64,000 nt of DNA from Akkermansiaceae bacterium (GCA_024233005.1 JACKQE010000014.1:62001-126000); one strand, 5' to 3'; positions 24,672-33,964 are shown, numbered from the stretch's first letter. The notes: generated by a model from the sequence alone, not told the origin. A program made the numbers and translations.

Positions 24672-24817
24672 AGCTCAAAGACGGGGCACAATAGCTCCGA
24701 AAAGAGGGGTTTGGTGTCGAAAAAAGCAGGGAATATTCATAGAAGTGACTTGAAAATGGGCAGAAAAGGTATTAAGTCCGCGCCTTCCCGGTCGTTTTTC
24801 ATCACCAAAGGGTATCT

Positions 24818-24833
24818 CGGATCTTCGGATCCG
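24818..24833 (+). other. UUCG-loop hairpin in the rpsB leader
   Basis: CGGATC and GATCCG flank a TTCG loop, giving a perfect 6-bp stem with the very stable cUUCGg tetraloop, 60 nt upstream of the rpsB start. It is not followed by T residues and so is not a terminator. A structured leader upstream of rpsB would suit S2 autoregulation, but this is only a suggestion. Confidence 0.4.
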
Positions 24834-24892
24834 CGGGAATATTCAACGACAGCCCGCTCCGCTTCCTTGGCTTAAAGGGGGCACCGCATCCT

Positions 24893-25567
24893 ATGTCCAC
24901 AGAATTGATTACTGAATTGGTTGAAGCAGGCGTTCACTTCGGCCACCAGCGCCGCAAATGGCATCCTCGGATGAAACCTTTCCTCCTTGGGGAAAAGAAC
25001 AACATCCATCTCATCAACCTTGAGAAGACCCTCCAGCAGGTTGACGAAGCCGGGAAATTTTTGGCTGAACTTGCCGCCAAAGGGCGCAAAGTCCTTTTCG
25101 TTGGGTGCAAGCGTCAGGCCCAGGACGCTGTCCGTGAGGCCGCCGAAGCAACTCACCAATATTTCGTGAACCATCGTTGGCTGGGTGGAACTCTCACCAA
25201 TCTGGAAACCATCCGGCGCAGTGTGGCCCGCTTGGGGTACCTTGAATCGATTGAGAAGTCCCCGGACTTCAAAAAGATGAGCAAAAAGGAGCTGGCTTCG
25301 CTGGCGCGTGAGCGCGACAAGCTTCTGCGCAATCTTTCCGGTATCCGGAGCATGGAGAGCTACCCTGATGCCATGGTGGTCGTCGATTCGGCCCGCGAAT
25401 CCATCGCCATTGCCGAAGCCCGCCGTCTCGGAATCAAGATCGTCGCCATGGTGGACTCGAATGCCGATCCGGACTTGGTGGACTATCCGATTGCCGCCAA
25501 TGATGATGCCATGAAATCCATCCGCATCATTCTGAAAAAACTCGTCGACGCGATGCTGGCCCGCTGA
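24893..25567 (+). CDS. rpsB: 30S ribosomal protein S2
   Basis: The 224-residue protein is S2, at the short end of the family because it lacks an extended C-terminal tail. Diagnostic segments are GVHFGHQRRKWHPRMKPF, NNIHLINLEKT, YFVNHRWLGGTLTNLETI, and NADPDLVDYPIAANDDA. S2 joins the small subunit late and helps recruit S1. It stands at the head of the rpsB-tsf operon, 42 nt before tsf, which is the usual bacterial order. There is a 220-nt upstream gap with a UUCG hairpin in the leader. Confidence 0.99.
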   Translation: MSTELITELVEAGVHFGHQRRKWHPRMKPFLLGEKNNIHLINLEKTLQQVDEAGKFLAELAAKGRKVLFVGCKRQAQDAVREAAEATHQYFVNHRWLGGTLTNLETIRRSVARLGYLESIEKSPDFKKMSKKELASLARERDKLLRNLSGIRSMESYPDAMVVVDSARESIAIAEARRLGIKIVAMVDSNADPDLVDYPIAANDDAMKSIRIILKKLVDAMLAR

Positions 25568-25609
25568 ACTTCAATCACCTTTTCAACTCTGATCCACAGA
25601 CCAATCCCC

Positions 25610-26494
25610 ATGGCTGAAGTAACTCTCGAACTGATCAAAACCCTCCGCGAGAAAACCAACGCGGGCATGATGGACTGCAAAGCCGCTCTCACAGAGGCGG
25701 GCGGTGATCTTGAAGCGGCAGAAACCGTGCTCCGAAAAAAGGGCATGGCCGCCTCGGATAAAAAGGCTTCCCGGTCCGCCAAAGAAGGCGTCATTGCCAC
25801 CTCCGTGAGCTCTGATGGCCAGATGGGCGTGCTGATTGAAGTTAACTGCGAGACGGACTTCGTCGCCAAGAACGAAATCTTCCAGGGCTTTGTCAAGGCG
25901 CTGGTCGATCATGTCGCCTCGGCTCCCTCTGCTGACAGCCTCGAAGAAATCCTGGCTCAACCGTTCGGTGTGACAGGTCTTTCGGTCGAGGACGCGGTGA
26001 AAACCAAGGTCGGCGAATTGGGCGAGAAAATTGTCATGGGACGGGCCGTCCGCTATCAGGTTACGGGGTCCGGTCTTGTCGGTTCCTACATTCATCTTGC
26101 GGGCAAAGTCGGAGTTCTCGTTGAAATCGGCTGCGGCAAAGCGACCACCGCTTCGTCCCCGGATTTGAAGGAGCTGGCGCGCGATTTGACGCTCCAAATT
26201 ACGGCCGCCCATCCGACATGCGTTTCAAGGGATCAGGTGCCTTCTTCCAAGGTCGCCACTGAGCGGGAAATTTATCTCGACCAGGTCAAAGGCAAGCCGG
26301 AAAATGTCGCCGAGAAGATTGTCAACGGCAAGCTGGACAAATTCTTTGGACAGGTCTGCCTCCTTGAACAAGGCTTTATCAAGGATCAAGACAAAAGCAT
26401 CGCTGAGGTCCTTGCCGCCAAAGGCAAAGAATTGGGTGATGAGCTTTCGGTCCGGAGATTCGAACGCTTCAGCGTGGGTGAAACGGCCGCTTGA
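25610..26494 (+). CDS. tsf: Elongation factor Ts
   Basis: The 294-residue protein exchanges GDP for GTP on EF-Tu. The N-terminal UBA-type domain with LREKTNAGMMDCKAALTE is diagnostic, and ETDFVAKNE and IHLAGKVGVLVEI follow in the core. The length is normal. The gene is the second of the rpsB-tsf operon and is followed 22 nt later by a strong terminator. Confidence 0.99.
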   Translation: MAEVTLELIKTLREKTNAGMMDCKAALTEAGGDLEAAETVLRKKGMAASDKKASRSAKEGVIATSVSSDGQMGVLIEVNCETDFVAKNEIFQGFVKALVDHVASAPSADSLEEILAQPFGVTGLSVEDAVKTKVGELGEKIVMGRAVRYQVTGSGLVGSYIHLAGKVGVLVEIGCGKATTASSPDLKELARDLTLQITAAHPTCVSRDQVPSSKVATEREIYLDQVKGKPENVAEKIVNGKLDKFFGQVCLLEQGFIKDQDKSIAEVLAAKGKELGDELSVRRFERFSVGETAA

Positions 26495-26514
26495 AGCCTC
26501 CCGAAATTACTTTG

Positions 26515-26548
26515 GAAAAAGCGGCGGTCTTCGGACCCCGCTTTTTTT
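26515..26548 (+). terminator. Strong intrinsic terminator of rpsB-tsf
   Basis: GCGG, a bulged C, then GGTC pair with GACC and CCGC around a TTCG tetraloop (26521-26541), preceded by AAAAA and followed by TTTTTTT. Because the A run pairs with the T run it could also end transcripts from the opposite direction. Confidence 0.93.
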
Positions 26549-26584
26549 GTATCCGTCGCCGTGGAAACCTGTTAAACAAGGGTC

Positions 26585-27100
26585 ATGAAAGTTTGCTCCG
26601 GTCATTGCCTCTGGGGAGTGCTGAGTTTCTTTGTCTGCGCCAATGCGGAAGCGTTACCCGCATTCACCGGCGGGTTTTTTGGAGCCGCCGGTATGACTTT
26701 GGAAGATCACGCCGCTCAATCAGAGTTGTGGCTTCCCGGGAAACAAGCCTTTCTAAAAGCTGATTGGGAGGCCGGACCGGTCAGCAGGAACGGCGGGGAG
26801 GAACTTCGCTTAAAACAAAGCGCCCGGGTTTTTGGCGTGGTGGCCAACGGCGTCACTGCCAAGATCGAGAATGAGACCGTAAAGGAACTAGTGGTGCTAT
26901 TTGGCGCCAAGTCAGGGGCTCCCTCGGAAGTTTCAAAATTGATGGCTTCACTGAGAACCAATATTGCTGGCTGGGGAGGACGAAGCGCTCCTTCATCGGA
27001 ACATCAGGATACTTTTCGCGGCAAGGGCCTTGAAATCACCATTGAGAGAGGCACCACTCCCGGGATTGTCCTTGTCTTGAGAATGAAGCCTTTGGTCTGA
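26585..27100 (+). CDS. Secreted protein of unknown function
   Basis: The 171-residue protein has a Sec signal (WGVLSFFVCANAEA). The rest has alternating strand-like segments such as TAKIENETVKELVVLFG and LEITIERGTTPGIVLVLRM, with no motif I can name. It stands 8 nt before the C39-like peptidase gene, so the two are probably co-transcribed and related in job. Confidence 0.65.
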   Translation: MKVCSGHCLWGVLSFFVCANAEALPAFTGGFFGAAGMTLEDHAAQSELWLPGKQAFLKADWEAGPVSRNGGEELRLKQSARVFGVVANGVTAKIENETVKELVVLFGAKSGAPSEVSKLMASLRTNIAGWGGRSAPSSEHQDTFRGKGLEITIERGTTPGIVLVLRMKPLV

Positions 27101-27107
27101 TGCTTTC

Positions 27108-28310
27108 ATGAAGTCCCGATGGTCTGGCGGTCTGATCTTCCTGTGGGCTTGTTTTTGGGGTGGGTGGCTCCACGCCCTGCCATTTCCGACGGAGTTTTTG
27201 GCTGAACCGGGGTTCTGGGACACCGAAGATTTCAAAGAAAAGTTTGAAGGACCGGCCACGCACATTCCGATAGTGTGGAAAAGTTGGCCCGGAGAACCGG
27301 TCATTTGGGAGGTGCCGCCCCATCATGTCAGTGCCCGGTTTGTGGAAGGAAGAATCGACACGATCACCGTATTGTTTCTCGATTCTGGAACCCACTTTGG
27401 CTATTTGTCCAGAGATCAGGCGGAGGCTGTGCGCTTGGTCAATCAGGACAAATTCAGAGCCCTGTTCCTCGATGAACTTCAGAAAGTCCGATCCGGATTG
27501 GAAAAATTTTCCGGTCAGAAAGGAGAAAGCTTTACCTTGGGCAAGTCCCGCATGCTTCGCCAGGAGGCCTGGCTGTTTGTTTGTGGGAACTCATTCGCTC
27601 GCCTTCAGGTCGCTGATGAACAATTGATCAAGGTCTCCTTTCACCGGGATGCGGAATCGGCCAGGGATTGGAGAGACGCGACGGTCCGATCGATGGTTGC
27701 CCGGGAGCGTGGCTCATGGAGGCGGGGTAAGGTCCGAAAACTTGAAAATGGTGATCATGTCATTGAAGATGTGCCTCTGTTGCTCCAAGGGGATCGTGCT
27801 TACTGTGGCGTCTCCACTTTGGCGATGGTTCTCCAAACCTTGGGGGTCAATATGGATACAGAGGAACTTGCCGCGGGTGCCGGTATTCATTATGGAAGCA
27901 CCCAAGGTTCCAAGATCAGGGAAATCATGGATGATGCCGGCCTGGAAGGTGCCCTCAAAATCACCCGGGCCACGAAATTCGATTCCCAGAAAGTGCGGTC
28001 ATCTGTGGATGCGGGGATTCCTGTGCTGGTCTGGAGAAGGTTTTCCGAGGAACGAAACTACCTCCACACCCAATTTGCGCGACGCTATCGCGAGGATTCC
28101 ACATTGAGTCTACCTTCTCCAGACTCCCAAGATCGTTCGACCTGGCCTGGCAAAGAATCTTTCACCCATGCTTCGGTGATCACTGGCTACAACCCGGAGC
28201 GTCGGGAGATCATTTTTATGGAAAGCTGGGGGGAATTTGCCCGTGGCAGACGCATGCGCTTGGAAGAAATGGATGCCACCTGCTATTACCAGTTCACCCC
28301 GCAGTGGTGA
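27108..28310 (+). CDS. Secreted C39-like cysteine peptidase family protein
   Basis: The 400-residue protein has a signal peptide (LIFLWACFWGGWLHA). The last 190 residues are C39-like: the nucleophile Cys233 lies in QGDRAYCGVSTLAMVLQ, with a Gln (227) six residues before it as the oxyanion residue, and His354 in FTHASVITGYNPERREIIF starts the second half, followed by ESWG. The first 200 residues have no recognised domain and may be a targeting or inhibitory part. In bacteria C39 domains usually remove leader peptides from bacteriocins, but no ABC transporter is attached here. The small secreted protein 8 nt upstream could be a substrate or partner. Confidence 0.8.
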   Translation: MKSRWSGGLIFLWACFWGGWLHALPFPTEFLAEPGFWDTEDFKEKFEGPATHIPIVWKSWPGEPVIWEVPPHHVSARFVEGRIDTITVLFLDSGTHFGYLSRDQAEAVRLVNQDKFRALFLDELQKVRSGLEKFSGQKGESFTLGKSRMLRQEAWLFVCGNSFARLQVADEQLIKVSFHRDAESARDWRDATVRSMVARERGSWRRGKVRKLENGDHVIEDVPLLLQGDRAYCGVSTLAMVLQTLGVNMDTEELAAGAGIHYGSTQGSKIREIMDDAGLEGALKITRATKFDSQKVRSSVDAGIPVLVWRRFSEERNYLHTQFARRYREDSTLSLPSPDSQDRSTWPGKESFTHASVITGYNPERREIIFMESWGEFARGRRMRLEEMDATCYYQFTPQW

Positions 28311-28438
28311 AATTGGAACGAAAATATGTGAGCACAAACGGCATGCTGTGAGATTGTGGACAGTCCATCATTTACTTTTGGCGATTTTTCAATAAGGGTG
28401 GCGTTTTCCTGAAAGTCCGCACCTTTGATACCGCTGCC

Positions 28439-29476
28439 ATGGCCGACCCGTCCGACCGGATGAATCTCCGCGATCAACTCAAAAATATCCTCCCGGAGAT
28501 TCTGCCGAGAAATCCGTCACTCGCCATCAAGGGGACAGACTTGATTGAACTGGTCAAATTCCGGCTCAAACAAGCCTACAGTGACGCCACCCTCCGATAC
28601 CACTTTTCGATCATGTCCTGTGACCCCTCGTCGCCCATCGCCAAGGTGGAGCAGGGGCAGGGGTATTATCTCCGCAGCACAACGATCCACTCTCTCAATA
28701 GCGCCCGGAATTTGATCAACCCGAGCCTGTTTGGTGAACCGCTTTCCTCGGATGAAAGTGAGCTGCGTCTGAGTCGGGCCAACAAATTCCGGGCCACCGT
28801 CCAAAGGTATCTTCTGGCGTCGCACCGGTATCCTTTTGTTTTTGAGAAATCTTTCGATGCCTCCGTCGACGAGCGCCGCTGGAGTATTCCCGATCTTGCT
28901 GCCGTGGAATGGCTTGCCGGTTCGGTGGACGAAGCCGGTTTTCGACTCGATCCGGGGCAGATTGCCATCCGGCGGATGCTGGGGAGCGCTCCCTTGCGAC
29001 TGACTTCCGTAAAATTGAAGCTGGAGCTGAATCATGCCTCCCTGCGGCAGGATCTTTACCAATCTTTGGCCATTTCGGAATGGTGCAATGGTGGCGAACT
29101 GATGATTGCTGCCCGCATCGATGAGGAGCACCTCAACGAAGAAATTCGCCAGTTCGGAGCCCGTCATGGAATTGGCGTGACCGTTTTCGGATTGGATGCC
29201 GACATGCTCGATGACATGCCGGAACCGGCCGTGATTGCCAATCTGCTTCCAAGAGAATTCGACGCCATTCAATCACTTTTCAAACTGCGGCGACTGACAT
29301 CTCCCCGTCTTAAGTCCGATTTTGACTGGCAAACGATCTGCGATCAGCGGGTGGAAAATCCTGATTTCGCCTTGCTGGGCGATTGGATCGCTCATTGTTT
29401 GGAATCGCAAACCGCCATGACCCTTCTCGAATTCCAAGATCAGGCCCTGCCGGATGCAGATTCCCCCCAGTCTTGA
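28439..29476 (+). CDS. Winged-helix protein with a restriction-nuclease-like domain
   Basis: The 345-residue protein starts with a winged-helix-like domain (10-80, ending AKVEQGQGYYLRS). The second part (115-260) looks like a PD-(D/E)XK fold: RWSIPDLAAVEWL gives the PD, SVKLKLEL the xxK strand and SLRQDLYQSLAISEWCNGG the following helix, ending HGIGVTVFG. The residue I would expect to be the catalytic Glu, two before Lys194, is Lys192, so activity is doubtful. The remainder is unassigned. Recognition is by eye; no family name is certain. The HAD gene follows after 13 nt. Confidence 0.55.
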   Translation: MADPSDRMNLRDQLKNILPEILPRNPSLAIKGTDLIELVKFRLKQAYSDATLRYHFSIMSCDPSSPIAKVEQGQGYYLRSTTIHSLNSARNLINPSLFGEPLSSDESELRLSRANKFRATVQRYLLASHRYPFVFEKSFDASVDERRWSIPDLAAVEWLAGSVDEAGFRLDPGQIAIRRMLGSAPLRLTSVKLKLELNHASLRQDLYQSLAISEWCNGGELMIAARIDEEHLNEEIRQFGARHGIGVTVFGLDADMLDDMPEPAVIANLLPREFDAIQSLFKLRRLTSPRLKSDFDWQTICDQRVENPDFALLGDWIAHCLESQTAMTLLEFQDQALPDADSPQS

Positions 29477-29489
29477 GCCCATTTCCCAG

Positions 29490-30080
29490 ATGCGACTGGC
29501 AATCCCGCAGCGAGAATTTGGAGCTTACATTTTTGACTGTGACGGCACCTTGGTTGATTCCATGCCTTTGCACTTGAGAGCTTGGAGAGCTTCTTTTGAA
29601 GTCCACGGGGCGCCCTTTGTTTTCCAAGAGAGCCGCTTTTATGCCCGCGCCGGGGTTCCGGATAGGGCAATTGTTTCAGAATTGAACCTGGAGCATGGAT
29701 GTGATCTTGATGCGGACTCCGTGCACGAAGTCAAATTGGCCTGGTTTATCGCTCACCTTCAAGAGCTGCAGCCCGTCGAGGCGGTTGCCGAGATTGTCCG
29801 ATCTCTGTTCGGACGCAAACCCATGGCCGTGGCATCGGGAAGTGATCTGGCCCTCGTGGAACCAGAATTGATCCATGTGGGTCTGCGTTCATGCTTTGAG
29901 ATCATCATCACTCCGGCCGACGTCAAGCGAGGAAAGCCGGCTCCGGACATGTTCCTGCTCGCTGCCGAGCGGATGGGGGTAGCCCCGGAGCAGTGCCTCG
30001 TTTTTGAAGATGGCCAAGCCGGCTTGGATGCGGCCAAAGCGGCTGGCATGGAAACGGTATTTGTGCCCAGCGCCCCCTAG
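29490..30080 (+). CDS. HAD hydrolase, beta-phosphoglucomutase-like
   Basis: From the ATG at 29490 the protein has 196 residues. Another in-frame ATG at 29454 would overlap the upstream gene. FDCDGTLVDSMPLHLRAW is a full motif I with both Asp, AVASGSD motif II, KRGKPAPDMFLLAAE motif III and VFEDGQAGLDAAKAAG motif IV. The helical cap and MPLH make it like beta-phosphoglucomutase or the yqaB/GS1 phosphatases, which act on small sugar phosphates. The true substrate is not predictable. Confidence 0.9.
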   Translation: MRLAIPQREFGAYIFDCDGTLVDSMPLHLRAWRASFEVHGAPFVFQESRFYARAGVPDRAIVSELNLEHGCDLDADSVHEVKLAWFIAHLQELQPVEAVAEIVRSLFGRKPMAVASGSDLALVEPELIHVGLRSCFEIIITPADVKRGKPAPDMFLLAAERMGVAPEQCLVFEDGQAGLDAAKAAGMETVFVPSAP

Positions 30081-30244
30081 ATTGGCGGGTTCCGACTATG
30101 ATCGCTTTTCGGAGCCATCCATGCTTGAGGCATGGGTCCTTCTTGTGACCCTGAGATTGCTCATATTCTCTCCAGAATCATCCGAACAGGGACTTTGGGG
30201 GCCTTCAGGGACAGATTGAGCTGAACGGTTCCAACTTCGTCCCC

Positions 30245-30290
30245 AAAAAAACCCAAGCCCCTTGAAACAAGCGGCTTGGGTTGGTGATTT
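30245..30290 (-). terminator. Intrinsic terminator for the TlpA-like gene
   Basis: AACCCAAGCC at 30250-30259 and GGCTTGGGTT at 30273-30282 make a perfect 10-bp stem. On the minus strand the stem is followed by TTTTTT, so it ends the TlpA-like transcript, whose stop is 36 nt upstream. It may also slow plus-strand polymerase leaving the HAD gene. Confidence 0.9.
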
Positions 30291-30325
30291 TTCGCCACGA
30301 AAGGCGTCGCGATTTCAGGAGGGTT

Positions 30326-31192
30326 TCATTTCGCGAGGAGCTCTTGGAGGGCATTCTGCAGGTCCTCACCCCGAAGATTGGTTTTGAAAACCTTGCCATC
30401 CTTGCCGATGAGGAAGGTGGCCGGAATGCTGTTGATGCCATACTTTTTGGCAAGGTCGTTTTGCCAGCCTTTGCCATCGAAATACTGGGGCCACGTCATT
30501 TTCTTCGTCTCGATGAAGGAAGTGAGACGTCCTCGGTCATCATCCAAGGAGATGCCGATGACATCGAACCCTTTGTCGTGCCACTTTTCATAAGCGGCGA
30601 GCACGTTGGGAAGTTCCGCGACGCAAGGACCGCACCAGGTGGCCCAGAAATCGACCAGCACAACTTTGTCCTTCATCCCGGAAAGGTCGACATGGTGACC
30701 ATTGAGGTCTTCGAAGGCGATTTCCATGGTGTTCCCGGGCAATGGCATATTGAATTGACCGGCCAAACTTTCCAAGAACTGGGCGATTTGGCCCGCTGCC
30801 GGATGGGGCGCCAAATCGGCTTTCACTTTGGCAAGAAATGCGAGCCCTTTATCCTTCTCGGCGGTTTGGAGATAGTGACCCATCAGGGGTTGGACGACTC
30901 CTCCGATCATTTCATCGAGATTGGCGTCGACGCCTTTGACCAGAAGGGCGTATTTTTGCTCTAGAATGGTGGCCAATTTGGGCGTGTCTCCCAGAACCAG
31001 AAGTCCTTTGGCGATGTGGTCGAGTGCTTCCAGCTTGTCCGCCGCGTCTGGTTTGCTGGCGAGATACTGTTCCAAGGCCTCCACTTTTGCGGTTTCGTGC
31101 TTGGTGACGATATCGCGCGCGCTTTGAGCTTGGCTGGTGGGGACGTGGCAGGACAGCAACGCAAAAACGGTGAGGAGGATTGGGGGCTTCAT
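30326..31192 (-). CDS. Secreted TlpA/ResA-like thioredoxin
   Basis: From the ATG at 31192 (MKPPILL) the protein has 288 residues and a signal peptide (LTVFALLSCHVPTSQAQ). Residues 20-145 are helical with no known domain. The C-terminal part is a TlpA-like thioredoxin with WATWCGPCVAELPNVL, IGISLDDDRG, and INSIPATFLIGKDGK, which holds the cis-Pro. It probably reduces or oxidises disulfides outside the cytoplasm. A lipoprotein gene ends 62 nt upstream on the same strand. A strong terminator follows. Confidence 0.93.
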   Translation of the reverse strand: MKPPILLTVFALLSCHVPTSQAQSARDIVTKHETAKVEALEQYLASKPDAADKLEALDHIAKGLLVLGDTPKLATILEQKYALLVKGVDANLDEMIGGVVQPLMGHYLQTAEKDKGLAFLAKVKADLAPHPAAGQIAQFLESLAGQFNMPLPGNTMEIAFEDLNGHHVDLSGMKDKVVLVDFWATWCGPCVAELPNVLAAYEKWHDKGFDVIGISLDDDRGRLTSFIETKKMTWPQYFDGKGWQNDLAKKYGINSIPATFLIGKDGKVFKTNLRGEDLQNALQELLAK

Positions 31193-31254
31193 GGTGGGGC
31201 TGGTCTTGGTCTTGGACTGGGATATGGAATGGATGGAAAGGGCGCGGCAGGTTG

Positions 31255-31695
31255 TCACAGAAACGAGCCAGCTCGGGAGGCGGCGGTGGGATTGCTGCTG
31301 GGGGAAGTCGTCGGCACTTCCAACCGTTGCTGGAGTCCGTTGACGCTGACAATGTAGACTCCTGACGGCAGATTTGCCACTTCGAGAGGAATTCTTCGCT
31401 CAACCGGGACCTGCACCAGGCTGGGGGTGGCGCGTTTCGGCAGTATTTCCACCAAATCCACGGAAAGCCGGTATCCTTGGCGGCGTTGCCCGGGTTCCGC
31501 CAGGCTGGCGGACTCATTGGAAAGAAATCCCTTCACATCCAGCCAAGCCTCAAAATACCCTTGGCTGGAGGATGTTCCAATGACAAAGGAGTCCACTCGC
31601 AGGGGCTGTTGCAGGGTCTCTTTCCCTGTTTTACACGCTCCCGCTCCTACCAAAGAAAACGCCAGGGTGGATTTGAAAAGCAGACGTCGGGTCAT
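31255..31695 (-). CDS. Small lipoprotein
   Basis: The 146-residue product from ATG at 31695 has a lipoprotein signal ending LVGAGAC, with Cys21 of the lipobox. The mature part has strand-like segments (YRLSVDLVEIL, RIPLEVANLPSGVYIVSVNG) and no known domain. GVYIVSVNGLQQRLEV recalls secretion-system C-terminal sorting repeats, but the resemblance is weak. It overlaps the pyrophosphorylase stop by 4 nt (ATGA), so it is in the proC-UAP operon. Confidence 0.7.
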   Translation of the reverse strand: MTRRLLFKSTLAFSLVGAGACKTGKETLQQPLRVDSFVIGTSSSQGYFEAWLDVKGFLSNESASLAEPGQRRQGYRLSVDLVEILPKRATPSLVQVPVERRIPLEVANLPSGVYIVSVNGLQQRLEVPTTSPSSNPTAASRAGSFL

Positions 31696-33158
31696 GGCGC
31701 GCTGAAAGGTTGTGGTCCCAAAACGACACCTGCCTCGAGGCGTGGCGGGGTGGGCAAATCTCGCCAAGATTTCTCGAAGGAATCGGAATCATCGCCGAAA
31801 AACGGGGAGACTTCCACTGGGAATTCAGGAATGCCGGAGGAGTCGCAGGGGATTTTCCCGCCCGCGCGAAGGATCCACTGGGCAAACAGCCGAAGCTGGT
31901 CGGCTCGGCAGGTCTCCGGGGAATCCAATCCGTCCGCATTTTTCACTGGGCTGAATTCTTCCTCGCGCAGCGTTTCGACAAGGATCGGGTTTTTTGCCGC
32001 CGGGAGCGCGTCGAAGACAAACATTTCAAACTTGTGGGCATTGGGCTCCGATGGATTCACCAACATTCCATCTTCTCCGATGTGGGGCACTTTTTTGTGA
32101 GCCAGATGAAATGGCAAGGCTGTCCCTGTTTCCGCGCCGCCTGCGCGGGCGGCGAAATCCCGTGAGAAGAGGTGGATGGCGATGCTGCCAGCCCGGTAAA
32201 GCAACTGGCCATCGGTGTCGGTGGCCGTTGCCAGCTCCGGGGGAAGGTCACTGTACTCGAGCACTCCAAGCTTCCCTGAAAGGGTGGCAAACACTCCCAC
32301 TTTTTCATCCGGGGACCTTTTGGGGACCATTTTACTGGTCATTTCGGAGTCGTGAAGCAGATGAAATCCGATGAAGGCGGGGTCAATGCAGCGCACCATC
32401 GGATTGTCGACTTGAAAGTAACTGATCAGGTCAATCCCAAGAGCTTCCATCTCGGCAATGGCTCCGGAACGAACCAGGGCGCGCAGCGACCCTCCGTGGC
32501 CATCAGGACTGAGAGCGATTTCATCTTTGGCGGTCATCAAAATATGGCCTTTGGAATCAACGGCAGGCATGGATCCCTGAGGGAAAAACCGGACCTGGTT
32601 CTGTGAGAGCCCAAAGAAGTGGTGTCGGTCAAAAAAGTCCGTCGTGGCCTGGTGGTTCATTGGGGAAGTCATGATGAACCACGGAATGATCTTCCCATAG
32701 CGTTGCGAAGCGACGAGGATTTTTTCCGCGAAGACTTGGAACAAGCACTTGCCCAAGACGGGGGTCACCGGGAATGATCCCTTGGGGCCTTCAAATCCCA
32801 ACCGGGTGCCCTGTCCTCCCGCCACGGTGAAGGCGGCAACCTTGCCGGCTCGCAACGCTTCTTCACCCCGCTGCCGAGCCTCCCGCCAATCTTCCGAAGA
32901 TCCTCCATGCCGGGGCAGGGGAATGTATCCGGGGGGGGAGAGCTCGCCAAAAGGAGGAGGGGCGTCATCTGGGGAGGTGACCATGGACTTCACCAAACGG
33001 TCCAATTCCCCGAGATCGATCCGGGCGGCCTCCTCGGCCAGTTTTGCCTTTTGTCCTGGAGAGAGGTCGTTCCAGTGGGCAAACACGTGGGACTGACCGT
33101 GTTGATGGAAACGGTTTCGCAGCGTTTCGATGTCGGCAGGGAACGGGGGCATATCCAC
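31692..33158 (-). CDS. UDP-sugar pyrophosphorylase (UAP1/UDPGP family)
   Basis: The 488-residue protein belongs to the eukaryotic-like UDPGP superfamily of nucleotidyltransferases. TVAGGQGTRLGFEGPKGSF is the nucleotide-binding loop with the catalytic Lys, and later YFQVDNPMVRCIDPAFIG is the sugar-binding part. The length and ILVASQRYGKIIPWFIMTS fit UDP-N-acetylglucosamine pyrophosphorylase (UAP1/AGX) better than bacterial GalU or GlmU, so the product is probably UDP-GlcNAc. The start is GTG at 33158 or ATG at 33152, 2 nt after the proC stop. Uracil specificity is inferred. Confidence 0.88.
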   Translation of the reverse strand: MDMPPFPADIETLRNRFHQHGQSHVFAHWNDLSPGQKAKLAEEAARIDLGELDRLVKSMVTSPDDAPPPFGELSPPGYIPLPRHGGSSEDWREARQRGEEALRAGKVAAFTVAGGQGTRLGFEGPKGSFPVTPVLGKCLFQVFAEKILVASQRYGKIIPWFIMTSPMNHQATTDFFDRHHFFGLSQNQVRFFPQGSMPAVDSKGHILMTAKDEIALSPDGHGGSLRALVRSGAIAEMEALGIDLISYFQVDNPMVRCIDPAFIGFHLLHDSEMTSKMVPKRSPDEKVGVFATLSGKLGVLEYSDLPPELATATDTDGQLLYRAGSIAIHLFSRDFAARAGGAETGTALPFHLAHKKVPHIGEDGMLVNPSEPNAHKFEMFVFDALPAAKNPILVETLREEEFSPVKNADGLDSPETCRADQLRLFAQWILRAGGKIPCDSSGIPEFPVEVSPFFGDDSDSFEKSWRDLPTPPRLEAGVVLGPQPFSAP

Positions 33159-33160
33159 AA

Positions 33161-33964
33161 TTACTGATCTCCGAGTTCCAAGGATCGACGGTGGGCCGCG
33201 CCCATGGCCCGCCGGACAATGTCGTCAAAGTGGTCCGACCGCAACGATTCCAATGCGGCAAACGTGGTCCCTCCCGGACTGGTCACATTTTCCCTAAGTT
33301 TGGCAGGTGTTTCCCTGGTGGAAAGGAGCAACTCAGCGGCTCCGGCCACGGTATGGGCGGCCAGATGCAAAGCCGTGGTTTCATCCAAACCGACGTCCTG
33401 TCCGCCTTTGACGAGCGATTCGATCAGGAAAAAAATGTAAGCGGGTCCGCTGCCGCTGAGTGCCGTCACGGCATCCAATTGAGGTTCGGTGACCTCGGTG
33501 ACGAAACCCACGGATTCAAGCAGCGTTCCGGTCAAGGAGGCATCCTCCGCCGTCGCCGTGCTGCCTCTGGCGAAGGCCGAGGCCCCGCGTTGGACCATCG
33601 CCGGCGTGTTGGGCATGACTCGGATGACCCGGTGGCGGTTGCCGGATCCGTTTTCGATGGCCGCGATGCGGATGCCGGCAGCGATGGAAATGAGTAGGCG
33701 GGGAGGTCCCTCCCATTGTCTGATTTCTTCCAGCAATGCGGGAAATGTCTGTGGTTTGATGCAAAGTAGGACGGCGTCGGAAGCTGCCAGGACTTCAGAA
33801 TTGCTGGCAGCCGAGGCAACGCCGTAACTGGTGGAAACGGCTTCCTGGGCGGCCGCAACGGCATCATGGACAACCACCGATTCCGGCTTGCAGACTCCGG
33901 ATTTCAAGACCCCCGCGAGCAATGCCGAGCCCATTTTACCGCATCCAATGATTCCAAGTCTCAT
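33161..33964 (-). CDS. proC: Pyrroline-5-carboxylate reductase
   Basis: The 267-residue protein is ProC, which makes proline from pyrroline-5-carboxylate with NAD(P)H. The N-terminal LGIIGCGKMGSALLAGV is the Rossmann motif, LCIKPQTF the nucleotide-pocket strand, and ALSGSGPAYIFFLIESL and ENVTSPGGTTFAALE the conserved catalytic segments. It is the first gene of the proC-pyrophosphorylase-lipoprotein cluster with 2-nt and 4-nt joints. No other proline gene is near. Confidence 0.96.
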   Translation of the reverse strand: MRLGIIGCGKMGSALLAGVLKSGVCKPESVVVHDAVAAAQEAVSTSYGVASAASNSEVLAASDAVLLCIKPQTFPALLEEIRQWEGPPRLLISIAAGIRIAAIENGSGNRHRVIRVMPNTPAMVQRGASAFARGSTATAEDASLTGTLLESVGFVTEVTEPQLDAVTALSGSGPAYIFFLIESLVKGGQDVGLDETTALHLAAHTVAGAAELLLSTRETPAKLRENVTSPGGTTFAALESLRSDHFDDIVRRAMGAAHRRSLELGDQ

